From the NCBI RefSeq assembly GCF_028737315.1, contig NZ_JAQZAO010000005.1, forward strand, positions 310,001-374,000: 64,000 nt of DNA, in the 5' to 3' direction. The number at the start of each line of letters is the position of its first letter. Positions within the stretch are counted from its first letter, which is position 1. Under the pieces are notes generated by a model, which had not been told where the DNA came from, did not search any database, and saw only the letters and a program-made list of their open reading frames with translations. Shown here piece after piece: positions 1 to 11,512 of the stretch. This DNA comes from Actinomycetospora lemnae (GTDB lineage Bacteria; Actinomycetota; Actinomycetes; Mycobacteriales; Pseudonocardiaceae). The position numbers were made by a program, and so were the translations under genes.

Positions 1-3190
<3,190 letters not shown>

Positions 3191-3275
3191 TCCGATCACT
3201 CGTCCGGACGCTTCGAGGGCGCTCGTGATTGCGTAGCGTCACCACGTCAGTGGTGATCATCGCCCGGAGGCCCGC

Positions 3276-3539
3276 GTGTCCGCTCCCCCCATCACCGCCC
3301 GCCGGCGCGCCGCCGCGGGTGTCCTCGCCGCGCTGTCCTGCGCCGCGGTGCTCGCCCTGTCCGCCTGCGACACGAGCAGCGAGTCGGCGCCCTCGACATC
3401 CTCGGGCGGCGAGCACCGCGAGGGCGGGCACACGGCGCCGCACAGCGGCACCCACCCGACCACGCACCACACCTCGGCGCCGTCGGGCCCGACCGGCGAG
3501 TTCGACCCGCGGAACTGCCCCGCCGGCCTCGTCTGCTGA
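3276..3539 (+). CDS. Small lipoprotein
   Basis: An 87-aa lipoprotein precursor. A basic N-terminus (TARRRA) and a hydrophobic stretch lead to the lipobox LSAC, with Cys near residue 31. The mature part is low-complexity, rich in Ser, His, Thr and Gly (HREGGHTAPHSGTHPTTHH), and ends with NCPAGLVC, placing two further cysteines at the C-terminus. GTG start at 3276 is preceded by GGAGG at 3266-3270. It lies between glf and glfT2; a cell-wall role is only suggested by position. The histidine-rich segment could bind metal. Confidence 0.72.
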   Translation: MSAPPITARRRAAAGVLAALSCAAVLALSACDTSSESAPSTSSGGEHREGGHTAPHSGTHPTTHHTSAPSGPTGEFDPRNCPAGLVC

Positions 3540-3584
3540 CCGACACCACGCACGAGGAGGTCCCCGAGCGGGTACCGCCAGGCG

Positions 3585-4385
3585 GTGACCTCCTCCGCGC
3601 CGGGCGCCCTCGTGTTCACCGTCTCCGGCGAGCGGCCGGGCTACCTCGCCGAGGTCGTCGCCTCCTGGCGGCGGGTGCGCGGCGTCGAGGCCTGGCCGGT
3701 GACGTTCCTGGTGGAGCCGGGCACCCGCGTGCCGGAGTGCCGGACGGTGATCACGGATGCCTTCCCGGACGCCACCGTCGTCGTGCACCCCGAGCGCCAG
3801 GGCGTGCGCGCCAACCCCCACCGCGCCCTCGCGACGGCCTTCGACGGCGGCGCGGGGTTCGCCGTGCTCGCCGAGGAGGACATCGTCGTCGGCGACGACG
3901 TGCTCGAGTACCTCGGGCACGGCGCCGCGGCCCACCGTGACGACCCGTCGGTCCTCGCCCTCTGCGCCTTCTCGCCGCTCCCGGCCCCGCAGCCCGAGGA
4001 CGCGGTCGGCACGGGCGGCTTCACCGCCTGGGTGTGGGGCACCTGGGTCGACCGCTGGCGGGAGCTCCTCGAGCCACACTGGTTCGACGCGGCCGTCGGC
4101 CCGGAGCCCGGCGTCGAGGAGGGCTTCGACTTCGGCATCGACCGGATGCGCCAGGCGACGGCCCGGCGCATCCTCATGCCCCTGGCCAGCCGCTCGGACA
4201 ACATCGGGCAGTACGGCGGCGTGCACGCCCTGCCCGAGGAGTTCGAGGAGAGCCGCGCCGCCACGTTCGCCGCGCACCGGCCGCCGCAGCGGTTCCGCGA
4301 GGTCCCCGTCGGGGTGGCCCCCGCCCTCGCCCGGCGGGGTGCTCCCGGGCACGCGGGCTCCTCGCCGTTACCGTCGTGGACGTGA
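3585..4385 (+). CDS. Glycosyltransferase-like protein of unknown specificity
   Basis: A 266-aa protein with features of a GT-A nucleotide-sugar-dependent fold: an N-terminal FTVSGERPGYLAEVVASW, a second strand WPVTFLVEPG and an acidic cluster AVLAEEDIVVGDDVLEYL (about residues 96-113) at the place of a DxD metal motif. TGGFTAWVWGTWVDRW follows, a pattern seen in acceptor-side loops. GTG start; no close Shine-Dalgarno (a GAGGAGG lies about 25 nt upstream). It sits between glf and glfT2, with its end 50 bp before the glfT2 ATG, so a role in galactan or other wall polysaccharide is plausible but unproven. I do not recognise a named orthologue. Confidence 0.7.
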   Translation: MTSSAPGALVFTVSGERPGYLAEVVASWRRVRGVEAWPVTFLVEPGTRVPECRTVITDAFPDATVVVHPERQGVRANPHRALATAFDGGAGFAVLAEEDIVVGDDVLEYLGHGAAAHRDDPSVLALCAFSPLPAPQPEDAVGTGGFTAWVWGTWVDRWRELLEPHWFDAAVGPEPGVEEGFDFGIDRMRQATARRILMPLASRSDNIGQYGGVHALPEEFEESRAATFAAHRPPQRFREVPVGVAPALARRGAPGHAGSSPLPSWT

Positions 4386-4435
4386 CGAGCACGGTCGGCA
4401 GGACACGGCGCGGCAGCGCCGCCGGGACGGTGGAG

Positions 4436-6433
4436 ATGACGGCACGCCCCGCGGGGACTGCGCTCCTGCAGCGCGTCATCCTGCCCCGCCCCGCCGACCC
4501 CACGTCGGTGCGCGCGCTCTACCTCGACGAGGGCACGGCCACCTCGGTCCAGAGCGCGGCGCCCACCGCCTACCGGCCGGGCACCTACGACGACTCCGTC
4601 GAGGAGTTCGTGCTGCACGTGCGGCGCTCCGGCGAGCGGGTCGCCGACGTCACCTCGCGCACGAGCGTGCGCCTGCCCGAGCGCAGCGAGGTCTCCTTCG
4701 CCGCGTACTTCAACGCCTTCCCGGCCGCCTACTGGCGACGCTGGTCGGTGCTCGACGCCGTGACGCTGCGCCTGCGGGTGCGCGGGCGCGGCCGCGTCGA
4801 CGTGTACCGGTCGACGGCCAAGGGCGTGCCGGTCCACCTCGCGGGCGAGGTGGTCGACACGACGGCCGACGGCGGGCACGACGCCGAGCACGAGGTCGTC
4901 GTCCCGGTGTCGCTGACGCCGTTCGCCGACGGCGGCTGGACGTGGTTCGACCTGGCCAGCGAGCACGACGGCCTCGAGCTCGTGGCCGGCGGCTGGTTCG
5001 CCGACCGCGAGGCGCCCGGACGCGCCGCGGTCACCGTCGGGATGCCGACGTTCAACCGCCCCTCGGACTGTGTGGCGACCCTGCGCGCGCTCGGCGACGA
5101 CCCGCTGGTCCGCGACACGCTGACCGCGGTGATCATCCCGGACCAGGGGTCGTCGAAGGTGCGCGACCAGCCCGGGTTCGAGGAGGCCGCGGCCGTCCTC
5201 GGCGACCGGCTGCGGATCGTCGACCAGCCCAACCTCGGCGGCTCCGGCGGCTACGCGCGGATCATGTACGAGGCGCTCGAGAACACCGACTGCGAGCAGA
5301 TCCTGTTCATGGACGACGACGTCGTCCTCGAGCCGGACTCCGTGCTGCGCGCGCTGGCGTTCTCGCGCTTCGCCCGCGACGAGATGCTGGTCGGGGGCCA
5401 GATGCTCTCGCTGCAGGCGCGCTCGCACCTGCACGCGATGGGCGAGGTCGTCGACCGCGGGCGCTTCTTCTGGCAGATCGCCCCGCACACCGAGGACGAC
5501 CACGACTTCGCCGTCCACCCGCTGCGCGAGACGGCGTGGATGCACCGGCGCACCGACGTCGACTACAACGCCTGGTGGATGTGCCTGATCCCGCGCTCGG
5601 TCGCCGAGCGGATCGGGCTGCCGCTGCCGCTGTTCATCAAGTGGGACGACTGCGAGTACGGCCTGCGTGCCGGCAGCCACGGCATCCCCACCGCGACCGT
5701 CCCCGGCGTGGCGATCTGGCACATGTCGTTCGTCGAGAAGGACGACACGTCGGACTGGCAGGCCTACTTCCACGTCCGCAACCGCCTCGTCGTCGCCGCG
5801 CTGCACGGCCCGGACAACCCGCGCGCGATGCTCGCCGACTCGCTCAAGCGGACCCTGCGCCACCTGTTCCTGCTCGAGTACTCGACGATCGCGCTGCACC
5901 ACATGGCGATGCGCGACTTCCTGTCCGGGCCGCGCGCGCTGTTCGGGGCGCTGCCGACCGCGCTCGGGGCGGTGCGCGCCACCCGCGCGGAGTTCCCCGA
6001 CGGCACCGTGCACCGCGGCGCCGACGACCTGCCGCGCCCGGCGATCGGCGCCCGCGACGCGCAGCTGTGGCCGAAGCCGCCGGTGGGCAAGGTCGCGCAG
6101 GTCGCCGCCCTGGCCCGGGGCCTGCGCCACCAGCTGCGTGCCGTCGACCCGGCCGCGCACGAACGCCCGCAGCGCGACGTGCCCGCCGAGCACAGCCAGT
6201 GGTTCATGCTCTCGCGCCTCGACGGCGCGGCGGTGACGACCTCGGACGGCTCGGGCGTGACCTTCCGCAAGCGCGACCGGGAGATGTTCTGGGCGATGCT
6301 GCGCGAGTCGGTGCGCCTGCACGCCGAGGTCGGCAAGGCGTGGCCGGCGCTGCGCCGGCGCTACCGGGAGGCGATGGGCGAGCTGGTCAGCCGCGAGGCC
6401 TGGCGCGAGCAGGTGTTCGACCGCTTCCGCTGA
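4436..6433 (+). CDS. glfT2: Galactofuranosyltransferase GlfT2
   Basis: Polymerising galactofuranosyltransferase (GT2) that builds the alternating beta-1,5/1,6 galactan on the decaprenyl-linked primer using UDP-Galf, at the inner membrane face. The protein is 665 aa. An N-terminal beta-rich domain contains RVILPRP and SFAAYFNAFPAAYWRRW. The GT-A core has PTFNRP, QPNLGGSGGY, the metal-binding FMDDD (Asp 293-295), the catalytic-side IKWDD (Asp 404-405) and AIWH (His429). These correspond to the essential DDD, WDD and His of the mycobacterial enzyme. ATG 4436 gives an N-terminus colinear with Rv3808c; the open frame extends upstream to GTG 4382, inside the previous gene, which is less likely. Confidence 0.96.
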   Translation: MTARPAGTALLQRVILPRPADPTSVRALYLDEGTATSVQSAAPTAYRPGTYDDSVEEFVLHVRRSGERVADVTSRTSVRLPERSEVSFAAYFNAFPAAYWRRWSVLDAVTLRLRVRGRGRVDVYRSTAKGVPVHLAGEVVDTTADGGHDAEHEVVVPVSLTPFADGGWTWFDLASEHDGLELVAGGWFADREAPGRAAVTVGMPTFNRPSDCVATLRALGDDPLVRDTLTAVIIPDQGSSKVRDQPGFEEAAAVLGDRLRIVDQPNLGGSGGYARIMYEALENTDCEQILFMDDDVVLEPDSVLRALAFSRFARDEMLVGGQMLSLQARSHLHAMGEVVDRGRFFWQIAPHTEDDHDFAVHPLRETAWMHRRTDVDYNAWWMCLIPRSVAERIGLPLPLFIKWDDCEYGLRAGSHGIPTATVPGVAIWHMSFVEKDDTSDWQAYFHVRNRLVVAALHGPDNPRAMLADSLKRTLRHLFLLEYSTIALHHMAMRDFLSGPRALFGALPTALGAVRATRAEFPDGTVHRGADDLPRPAIGARDAQLWPKPPVGKVAQVAALARGLRHQLRAVDPAAHERPQRDVPAEHSQWFMLSRLDGAAVTTSDGSGVTFRKRDREMFWAMLRESVRLHAEVGKAWPALRRRYREAMGELVSREAWREQVFDRFR

Positions 6434-6528
6434 CACCTTTCCTGCGCACGGCGGGAGGAGGACCGGACCTGTCCGCCTCCCTCCGTAGCTTTCCTCTCGT
6501 CAGGGACGACGAGGAAGGTAGGGCCCCG

Positions 6529-7128
6529 ATGACCACCATCGCCGCGCAGGAGACCTCGATGACCACCACCGACGCCGACGAGCGTGCCGACCTCCTCGCC
6601 GAGCTGGCCCAGGCCCGCCACTGGCTCGTGTACGCCACCCGCGACCTCACCGACGAGCAGGCCGCGTCCCGCCCCACCGTCTCCCAGCTCAGCCTCGGTG
6701 GGCTGATCAAGCACGTGGCGGCCACCGAGGCGCACTGGATGGGTTTCGCGGTGAACGGTGCGTCGCCGGAGGACGACTTCGAGCTGCCCGAGGGCATGAC
6801 GCTCGACGACTTCGAGGCCTACATCGCGGGCCTCGACGAGAAGCCGGAGTGGCTGGTCGAGCGCGAGAACGCCTTCAGGCTCCTCCCGGGCGAGACCCTC
6901 GCCGGCGTGGTCGCGGAGTACCACGAGGTCGCCGCTCGGACCGAGGCGACGCTGGCCACGCTCCCGGACCTCAACGTCAAGCACCCGCTGCCGAAGGCCC
7001 CGTGGCAGGAGCCGGGGGTGTCGTGGTCGGTGCGCCGGGTGCTCATCCACATCATCGCCGAGACCACGCAGCACGCGGGCCACGCCGACATCCTGCGCGA
7101 GAGCATCGACGGCGCCACCTCCATGTGA
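6529..7128 (+). CDS. DinB/DUF664 family protein
   Basis: A 199-aa protein of the DinB four-helix bundle superfamily, many members of which act in mycothiol- or bacillithiol-dependent transfer or have unknown function. Likely metal ligands are His in IKHVAATEAHW and His in the C-terminal ETTQHAGHADILRESIDG, the usual DUF664 ending. ATG 6529 is preceded by GAGGAAGG at 6511-6518; ATG 6559 (MTTTDADERAD) is an alternative start closer to the usual family N-terminus. It follows glfT2 by 95 bp and appears independently transcribed. Confidence 0.85.
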   Translation: MTTIAAQETSMTTTDADERADLLAELAQARHWLVYATRDLTDEQAASRPTVSQLSLGGLIKHVAATEAHWMGFAVNGASPEDDFELPEGMTLDDFEAYIAGLDEKPEWLVERENAFRLLPGETLAGVVAEYHEVAARTEATLATLPDLNVKHPLPKAPWQEPGVSWSVRRVLIHIIAETTQHAGHADILRESIDGATSM

Positions 7129-7165
7129 GTGTCCCGCTTCGCTCCGTCACGGGGTCGGTGCCAAG

Positions 7166-7927
7166 ATGCCGGGCGTGACGGAGCAGGCGGGCGCGCAGCG
7201 CACCGAGGGCGGGACCGACACCGACGACACGGACGCGGGGACGACCTCGGGTGAGTCGTCGGGGGCGGCGGCCGGGTCGTCCTCCGGCGAGGGCCAGCAG
7301 CCGGCGGCGGAGTCGAGCAGCGCGGCGGGGGGCTCCGGGAGCAGTACCGACAGCGCCTCGGACAGCGCCTCGGACAGCGCCTCGGACAGCGCCTCGGACA
7401 GCGCCTCGGACAGCAGCTCCGACGGCGGTTCCCGAGGCGGCTCCGACCGCGGGTCGAGCAGCAGCTCCGACGATGGGTCGACGGGGAGCTCGGGTGGGAG
7501 CTCGGGTGGGTCCTCGGACGACCCGCCGCCGTCGGAGGCGCCGACGACGCAGACGCGGACGCCGGTCCGGGAGGACCACGACGAGCCGCGCGGCCGCACC
7601 CGGCGCGCACCGGTGAACGTCGGCGAGCTGGTCTGGGAGGTCGCCGCGGTCCTCGCGTCGGTCGTGCGGGTGATCGGCTACGTCATCGCGGTCGTCCTCG
7701 CCGCGTACGTCCTGCTGACGCTCGTCGGGGTGAACCCGCAGAACGCGGTCGCGCAGGTGATCGGCGGGATCGCCGACGCCACGGTGTTGTCGTTCCGGGA
7801 CCTGTTCCTGCTCGCCGACCCGACGTTCGCGGTGGTCGTCAACTACGGGCTGGCCGCGGTCTTCTGGGTGCTCGTCGCGGAGTTCGGGTCGCGCGTCATC
7901 CGCTGGCTGGGCGCTCGGCTGTCCTGA
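7166..7927 (+). CDS. Ser/Asp-repeat protein with C-terminal membrane domain
   Basis: A 253-aa protein of unknown function. Residues 1-145 are low complexity, rich in Ser, Gly, Asp and Thr, with a perfect SDSA-type repeat encoded by 12-bp tandem units. From about residue 150 the sequence becomes hydrophobic: VGELVWEVAAVLASVVRVIGYVIAVVLAAYVLL forms one long or two short membrane segments, and VVVNYGLAAVFWVLVAEFGSRVIRWLG forms another near the C-terminus. Similar short double-helix proteins occur throughout actinobacteria. The acidic repeat tail probably lies in the cytosol because no signal peptide precedes it. It ends 3 bp from the convergent MFS gene stop. Confidence 0.7.
   Translation: MPGVTEQAGAQRTEGGTDTDDTDAGTTSGESSGAAAGSSSGEGQQPAAESSSAAGGSGSSTDSASDSASDSASDSASDSASDSSSDGGSRGGSDRGSSSSSDDGSTGSSGGSSGGSSDDPPPSEAPTTQTRTPVREDHDEPRGRTRRAPVNVGELVWEVAAVLASVVRVIGYVIAVVLAAYVLLTLVGVNPQNAVAQVIGGIADATVLSFRDLFLLADPTFAVVVNYGLAAVFWVLVAEFGSRVIRWLGARLS
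7349..7420 (+). repeat. 12-bp tandem repeat inside a coding region
   Basis: Five perfect copies of gacagcgcctcg (7349-7408) followed by a degenerate sixth (gacagcagctcc). The unit is a multiple of three, so copy-number change would alter only the number of Asp-Ser-Ala-Ser units in the encoded protein. Confidence 0.95.
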
Positions 7928-7930
7928 CCG

Positions 7931-9262
7931 TCAGACGCGGACCGCGGCCTGCCCGGCCGCGGCCGCGCCGGGCACCGCCCGGATCGGGATGAGGGTGGCG
8001 AGCCCGAGCAGCAGCACGAGCCCGATGCCGAGGATGCCCCAGCGCTGCGCACCGAACAGGGCGATGAACAGCGCGAACAGGGCCGGCGCGAGGAAGCTGA
8101 CCGCGCGGCCGGTCGTCGCGTACAGGCCGAAGAGCTCGCCCTCGCGGCCCGGCGGGACGATGCGCGCGAGGTAGCTGCGCGAGCAGGCCTGGGCGGGGCC
8201 GACGAACAGCGACAGGAACGTCCCGCCGATCCAGAACGCGGTCGGGCCGGAGGCGAACAGCATCCCGCCCGCGGTGACGACGAGCGCCGCGAGGCAGACG
8301 ATGATCACGATCTTCGGGCCGACCCGGTCGTCGAGCCAGCCGCCCAGCACGGCGCCGAGCGCGGAGACCACGTTCGCGACGATGGCGAAGACGATGACGT
8401 CGCCGGGCGTCAGGCCGAAGGTGCCGGCGGCGAGCACGCCGCCGAAGGTGAAGACGGCGGTCAGCCCGTCGCGGTAGATCGCGCTCGAGACGAGGAAGCC
8501 GAGCAGGTGGCGGTCCTCGTGGTAGAGCCGCACGAGGCGCCGGACGAGCAGCTTGTACGACGCGAGCCACCCGACGGCGGCCTCGGTGTCGCCGGGTGGC
8601 GGCGGGAACGGGAAGCGCATCCGCAGCACCGGGATCGTCGACACGGCGAACCACACCGCGGCGATGAGCACGACGACCCGTACCGCGGTGCCCTCGCCCT
8701 CGAACGCGATGACGGGGGTGTCGGCGAGGAAGAGGACGAAGCAGAGCAGCAGCAGCACGATCCCGCCGACGTAGCCGGCCGCCCACCCGATGCCCGAGAC
8801 GCGCCCGGTCCGCCCGGGCGGCGCGAGGCGGTAGATCATCGCGTTGTACTCGACCTGCGCGAGCTCGTAGGCGAACGTGCCGATGCCCAGCATCAGCAGT
8901 CCCCACCACAGGTACGACGGCGCCGGGGCGACGAAGGCCATGAGCGCGGTGCACAGGATGACCACCGCGGTCAGCCAGCCCAGTCGCCGCTGCCGGCCGA
9001 CCTCGGCGCCCGCGGCGTCGCTGCGCTGCCCGTACACCGGGGCCACGAGCGCGACGAGCACGCCGGAGACGCTGATCGCGGTGGCCAGCGCGGACGAGCC
9101 GGACGCCTCGTCGGCGGCCACCGAGCCGGTCAGGTAGACGGTGAAGACGAACGTCGTGACGACGTGGTTGAACGCGGCGGAGCCCCAGTCCCACGCGGCC
9201 CAGGCCGCGAGCGGGCGCCCGATGCGGGTCGTCGGGGTGGGCGACGCGGTCGAGGACGACAC
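7931..9262 (-). CDS. MFS transporter, UMF1/Atg22-like family
   Basis: A 443-aa membrane permease with about 12 hydrophobic segments. The N-terminus WAAWDWGSAAFNHVVTTFVF and the loop APVYGQRSDAAG resemble the UMF1 (unknown major facilitator, Atg22-like) family, with AYELAQVEYNAMIYRLAPPGRTGRVSG after helix 4 and a symmetric ARIVPPGREGELFGLYATTGR in the second half. The GTG at 9262 is chosen because the protein then begins just before the family core; the frame is open further upstream without similarity. Substrate unknown. The stop is 3 bp from the convergent gene at 7927. Confidence 0.85.
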   Translation of the reverse strand: MSSSTASPTPTTRIGRPLAAWAAWDWGSAAFNHVVTTFVFTVYLTGSVAADEASGSSALATAISVSGVLVALVAPVYGQRSDAAGAEVGRQRRLGWLTAVVILCTALMAFVAPAPSYLWWGLLMLGIGTFAYELAQVEYNAMIYRLAPPGRTGRVSGIGWAAGYVGGIVLLLLCFVLFLADTPVIAFEGEGTAVRVVVLIAAVWFAVSTIPVLRMRFPFPPPPGDTEAAVGWLASYKLLVRRLVRLYHEDRHLLGFLVSSAIYRDGLTAVFTFGGVLAAGTFGLTPGDVIVFAIVANVVSALGAVLGGWLDDRVGPKIVIIVCLAALVVTAGGMLFASGPTAFWIGGTFLSLFVGPAQACSRSYLARIVPPGREGELFGLYATTGRAVSFLAPALFALFIALFGAQRWGILGIGLVLLLGLATLIPIRAVPGAAAAGQAAVRV

Positions 9263-9694
9263 GCGCGAACGGTAGCGAGCCCGGCGCCCCGGTGCGCGCC
9301 CCCGGACGGGCGGGCGGCCGGTCCGAGCGGGTGGCGCGCGTGGCACGGCGCGCCATCCGGCGCCCCCATCGGACCGTTCGGCGTTCGCCCACTTGGCCGC
9401 AGGTCGCCGTGGGAGATGACGCTCCGTCGCACCGTGCACCACTCTGTCGTGGGCGACCGCCCGGTCGGTTCCCACAGCGCGTCGATCTTTGATGCCCAGC
9501 CTGTCTAATGATCACCTCCTGGGGCGCATTTCGGATCTCCCCGAGCGAGTGATCATGGCTCTGACGTGCTGCTTCGCGACCGTCCGAACGCTGTGCAACC
9601 GGCCGCTACTGTCCGTCGCGCGGCATCCCGGTGCCGCTGACCGAGCTCCCCGCTGTCACTCGGCACGGGGAGAACCGTGCGAAAGGACAGCTCT
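9263..9694. other. Intergenic region, divergent promoter zone
   Basis: About 430 bp between the MFS gene (minus) and the first secreted-protein gene (plus), with less extreme GC content toward its right half. A perfect 8-bp inverted repeat, atgatcac (9508-9515) and gtgatcat (9549-9556), flanks a 33-bp spacer and could be a regulator site. Short open frames here lack coding character. No RNA gene is recognised. Confidence 0.5.
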
Positions 9695-10003
9695 GTGGGA
9701 TTCCTCCGTAAGTCGATGCTGGCGACCACGCTCATCGCCGCGGGCCTGACCAGCACGACCGGCGCGGCCTTCGCGCAGGACGGCGACAGCCAGGTCGGGC
9801 TCGGCAACGTCGACGACACCCAGACGATCGCGCCGGTGAACGCCTGCAACAACGACGTCCCCGTGAACGTGCTCGGCGTGCAGGTCCCCGTGCAGGACGT
9901 CGCCGGCACCATCCCGGTGCTCAGCCCGGCCGAGCACGGCAGCGAGCAGGCCGCGGGCATCTCCAAGAACTGCGGCAACAAGGTCGCCGCCGACAACGAC
10001 TGA
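9695..10003 (+). CDS. Small secreted protein, rodlin/chaplin-like (copy 1)
   Basis: A 102-aa exported protein. The signal peptide runs LRKSMLATTLIAAGLTSTTGAAFA (shown here as LRKSMLATTLIAA then GLTSTTGAAFA), with cleavage after AFA. The mature part contains a first Cys in NACNNDVPVN, a hydrophobic VNVLGVQVPVQDVAGT, and a second Cys in KNCGNKV near the end. Two cysteines flanking a VPVQD-type beta-strand segment resemble rodlins and, more loosely, chaplins, surface-active wall proteins of filamentous actinomycetes. GTG 9695 has GAAAGGA 8 nt upstream and matches the start of copy 2; an earlier in-frame GTG at 9677 is less likely. The assignment is by motif only. Confidence 0.7.
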   Translation: MGFLRKSMLATTLIAAGLTSTTGAAFAQDGDSQVGLGNVDDTQTIAPVNACNNDVPVNVLGVQVPVQDVAGTIPVLSPAEHGSEQAAGISKNCGNKVAADND

Positions 10004-10116
10004 CCCTCTCCGGTCCGGTGACGGGTGGGCACGCAGTCTGCTCGCCGCGACCGGTCCGCTCCCCACGATCGCGTCGAGCCGTCGGGTCGACCATCTCTCA
10101 CACGAGGAGAACTGCT

Positions 10117-10437
10117 GTGAACCTACTGCGTCGTTCCCTGACCGCGACCGCTCTGATCGGCACCGGCCTGGCCTGCACCACGGGTGCGGCCTTCGCCGGT
10201 GAGGGCCACCACGGTGAGCGCACCGAGCAGACCGGTCTGGTCAACGTCAGCGACACCCAGACGATCCTCCCCACCAACGTCTGCGGCAACAACGTGCCGG
10301 TCAACGTGCTCGGGGTGCAGGTCCCGGTGCAGGACGTCGCCGGCACCGTCCCGATCCTCAGCTCGGCCGAGAAGGGCAGCGAGCAGGGCGCGGGCATCAG
10401 CGAGAGCTGCGCCAACGCCGTCGAGGCCGACAACTAG
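10117..10437 (+). CDS. Small secreted protein, rodlin/chaplin-like (copy 2)
   Basis: A 106-aa paralogue of the preceding gene. The core VPVNVLGVQVPVQDVAGT is identical, and the surrounding pattern (DTQTI-P-N-C-NN, then SAE-GSEQ-AGIS and a second Cys) is conserved, whereas the signal peptides and the segment right after cleavage differ. GTG 10117 has AGGAG at 10105-10109. The 113-bp gap between copies and the independent ribosome sites suggest a tandem duplication. Strong hairpins follow downstream. The family assignment to rodlins/chaplins is tentative; secretion is well supported by the signal peptide. Confidence 0.72.
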   Translation: MNLLRRSLTATALIGTGLACTTGAAFAGEGHHGERTEQTGLVNVSDTQTILPTNVCGNNVPVNVLGVQVPVQDVAGTVPILSSAEKGSEQGAGISESCANAVEADN

Positions 10438-10515
10438 GACGTCGGCCCGGGCGCGTCGACCCCGAAGCGACGCCGCCCGACCCGTCCCACGAGCACACCT
10501 CGTCCCCGGGGGCCG

Positions 10516-10665
10516 CACGCAACGGAGCCCTCGGCGTCGAGCCGGGGTGCTCCCTGCGTGACGGGTGGACGCAGGGCCCTGGTGCGAGACCCGCCGTCGG
10601 GGAGGGGCTCGCACCGGGCCCGGCCACCCGCCGAGGCCGGCCGGCGGGACGACCGCCGGCCGGCC
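10516..10665. repeat. Series of three intergenic hairpins
   Basis: Downstream of the secreted-protein pair are consecutive dyads: cacgca/tgcgtg with inner ggagc/gctcc (10516-10560), ggtgcgag/ctcgcacc (10581-10615), and a 12-bp perfect stem ggccggccggcg/cgccggccggcc with a 7-nt loop (10635-10665). They could stabilise the 3' end of the upstream mRNA or terminate transcription. Confidence 0.7.
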
Positions 10666-10674
10666 CCGCCACTC

Positions 10675-10707
10675 GGGCCCCGGTCCTCCCCGAGAGGACC
10701 GGGGCCC
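10675..10707. terminator. Strong hairpin, probable terminator
   Basis: A 14-bp perfect stem gggccccggtcctc / gaggaccggggccc with loop cccga. There is no U-tract, as is common for actinobacterial terminators. It separates the secreted-protein pair from mscL. Confidence 0.75.
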
Positions 10708-10784
10708 GCGTGTGCGCCCGGGATGCCCCTCCGGTGCCCCTATCCTCGGCGCCGCATCGATTCGCGAGCCGGAGGAAACGGAAC

Positions 10785-11243
10785 GTGCTCAAGGGCTTCA
10801 AGGATTTCCTGCTGCGCGGGAACGTCGTCGACCTCGCGGTCGCGGTCGTCATCGGCGCCGCGTTCACCGCCGTGGTCACGGCGTTCACGAACGCATTCCT
10901 CAAGCCGCTGATCCAGCTCTTCTCCGGCGGCGGCGAGTTCGCCGGATCCTTCGTCGTCAACGGCGTGGTCTTCGACTACGCGAGCTTCGTCAACGCGATC
11001 ATCACGTTCCTCATCACCGCAGCGGTCATCTACTTCCTCGTGGTCACGCCGCTGCGCGTCGTCGAGGAGCGCCGGCGCCGCGGCGAGGAGGTGGGTTCGG
11101 CCGACCCCACGGACGTCGAGCTCCTCGCCGAGATCCGCGACCTCCTGCGCGAGCAGGCCACACGCACCGGCGACGGACGCGGTCCGGCCGGCCCCGGCGG
11201 CCCGACCGGCCCCACCGGCCGCATCCCCCAGCAGGACCGCTGA
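10785..11243 (+). CDS. mscL: Large-conductance mechanosensitive channel MscL
   Basis: Pentameric stretch-activated channel releasing solutes on osmotic downshock. The protein is 152 aa. It starts LKGFKDFLLRGNVVDLAVAVVIGAAF, the amphipathic N-helix and first transmembrane helix with the conserved NVVDLAVAVVIG. The second helix is FVNAIITFLITAAVIYFLVV, followed by a charged helix EERRRRGEE and DVELLAEIRDLL. The C-terminal tail is Gly/Pro-rich (GPAGPGGPTGPTG). GTG 10785 is preceded by GGAGGAA at 10771-10777. The gene stands alone after the hairpin array. Confidence 0.96.
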   Translation: MLKGFKDFLLRGNVVDLAVAVVIGAAFTAVVTAFTNAFLKPLIQLFSGGGEFAGSFVVNGVVFDYASFVNAIITFLITAAVIYFLVVTPLRVVEERRRRGEEVGSADPTDVELLAEIRDLLREQATRTGDGRGPAGPGGPTGPTGRIPQQDR

Positions 11244-11345
11244 CCCCCGGGCGGGCGGTGCGGCATCGCCGGCGCCCGCCGCCCGGGTCGCCACATCCTC
11301 GCCCGGCCGACACGCCGAGGGCTCGCGACGCACGGGGTGTGTCAG

Positions 11346-11505
11346 CCTGGCGTCCACGCTGACGCTCAACGCCAGGAAATCCGCCCGCTCGCTCGACGGC
11401 CGGGCCGCCCCTGGCGAGCGGGGAGTTCGCGCGCTCGACGGCCGGGCGGCGCCTGGCGAGCGGGGAGTTCGCGCGCATAGAAGCAGCGAACAGCGCGTTC
11501 GCTGC
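11346..11505. repeat. Composite intergenic repeat (palindromic family, copy 1)
   Basis: This convergent junction (mscL/GNAT) holds three elements: a 31-bp dyad with arms cctggcgt/acgccagg (11346-11376); a 42-bp unit present twice in tandem (11391-11432 and 11433-11474), each containing ctggcgagcggggagttcgc; and a palindrome with 9-bp arms gcagcgaac/gttcgctgc (11483-11505). Related sequences lie at 24489-24615 and 46479-46528, also between convergent genes. Confidence 0.85.
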
Positions 11506-11512
11506 GACGACC

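Noticed and set aside
11391-11474. CRISPR-like repeats
   Set aside because: Two abutting 42-bp copies without unique spacers, belonging to a palindromic intergenic family.
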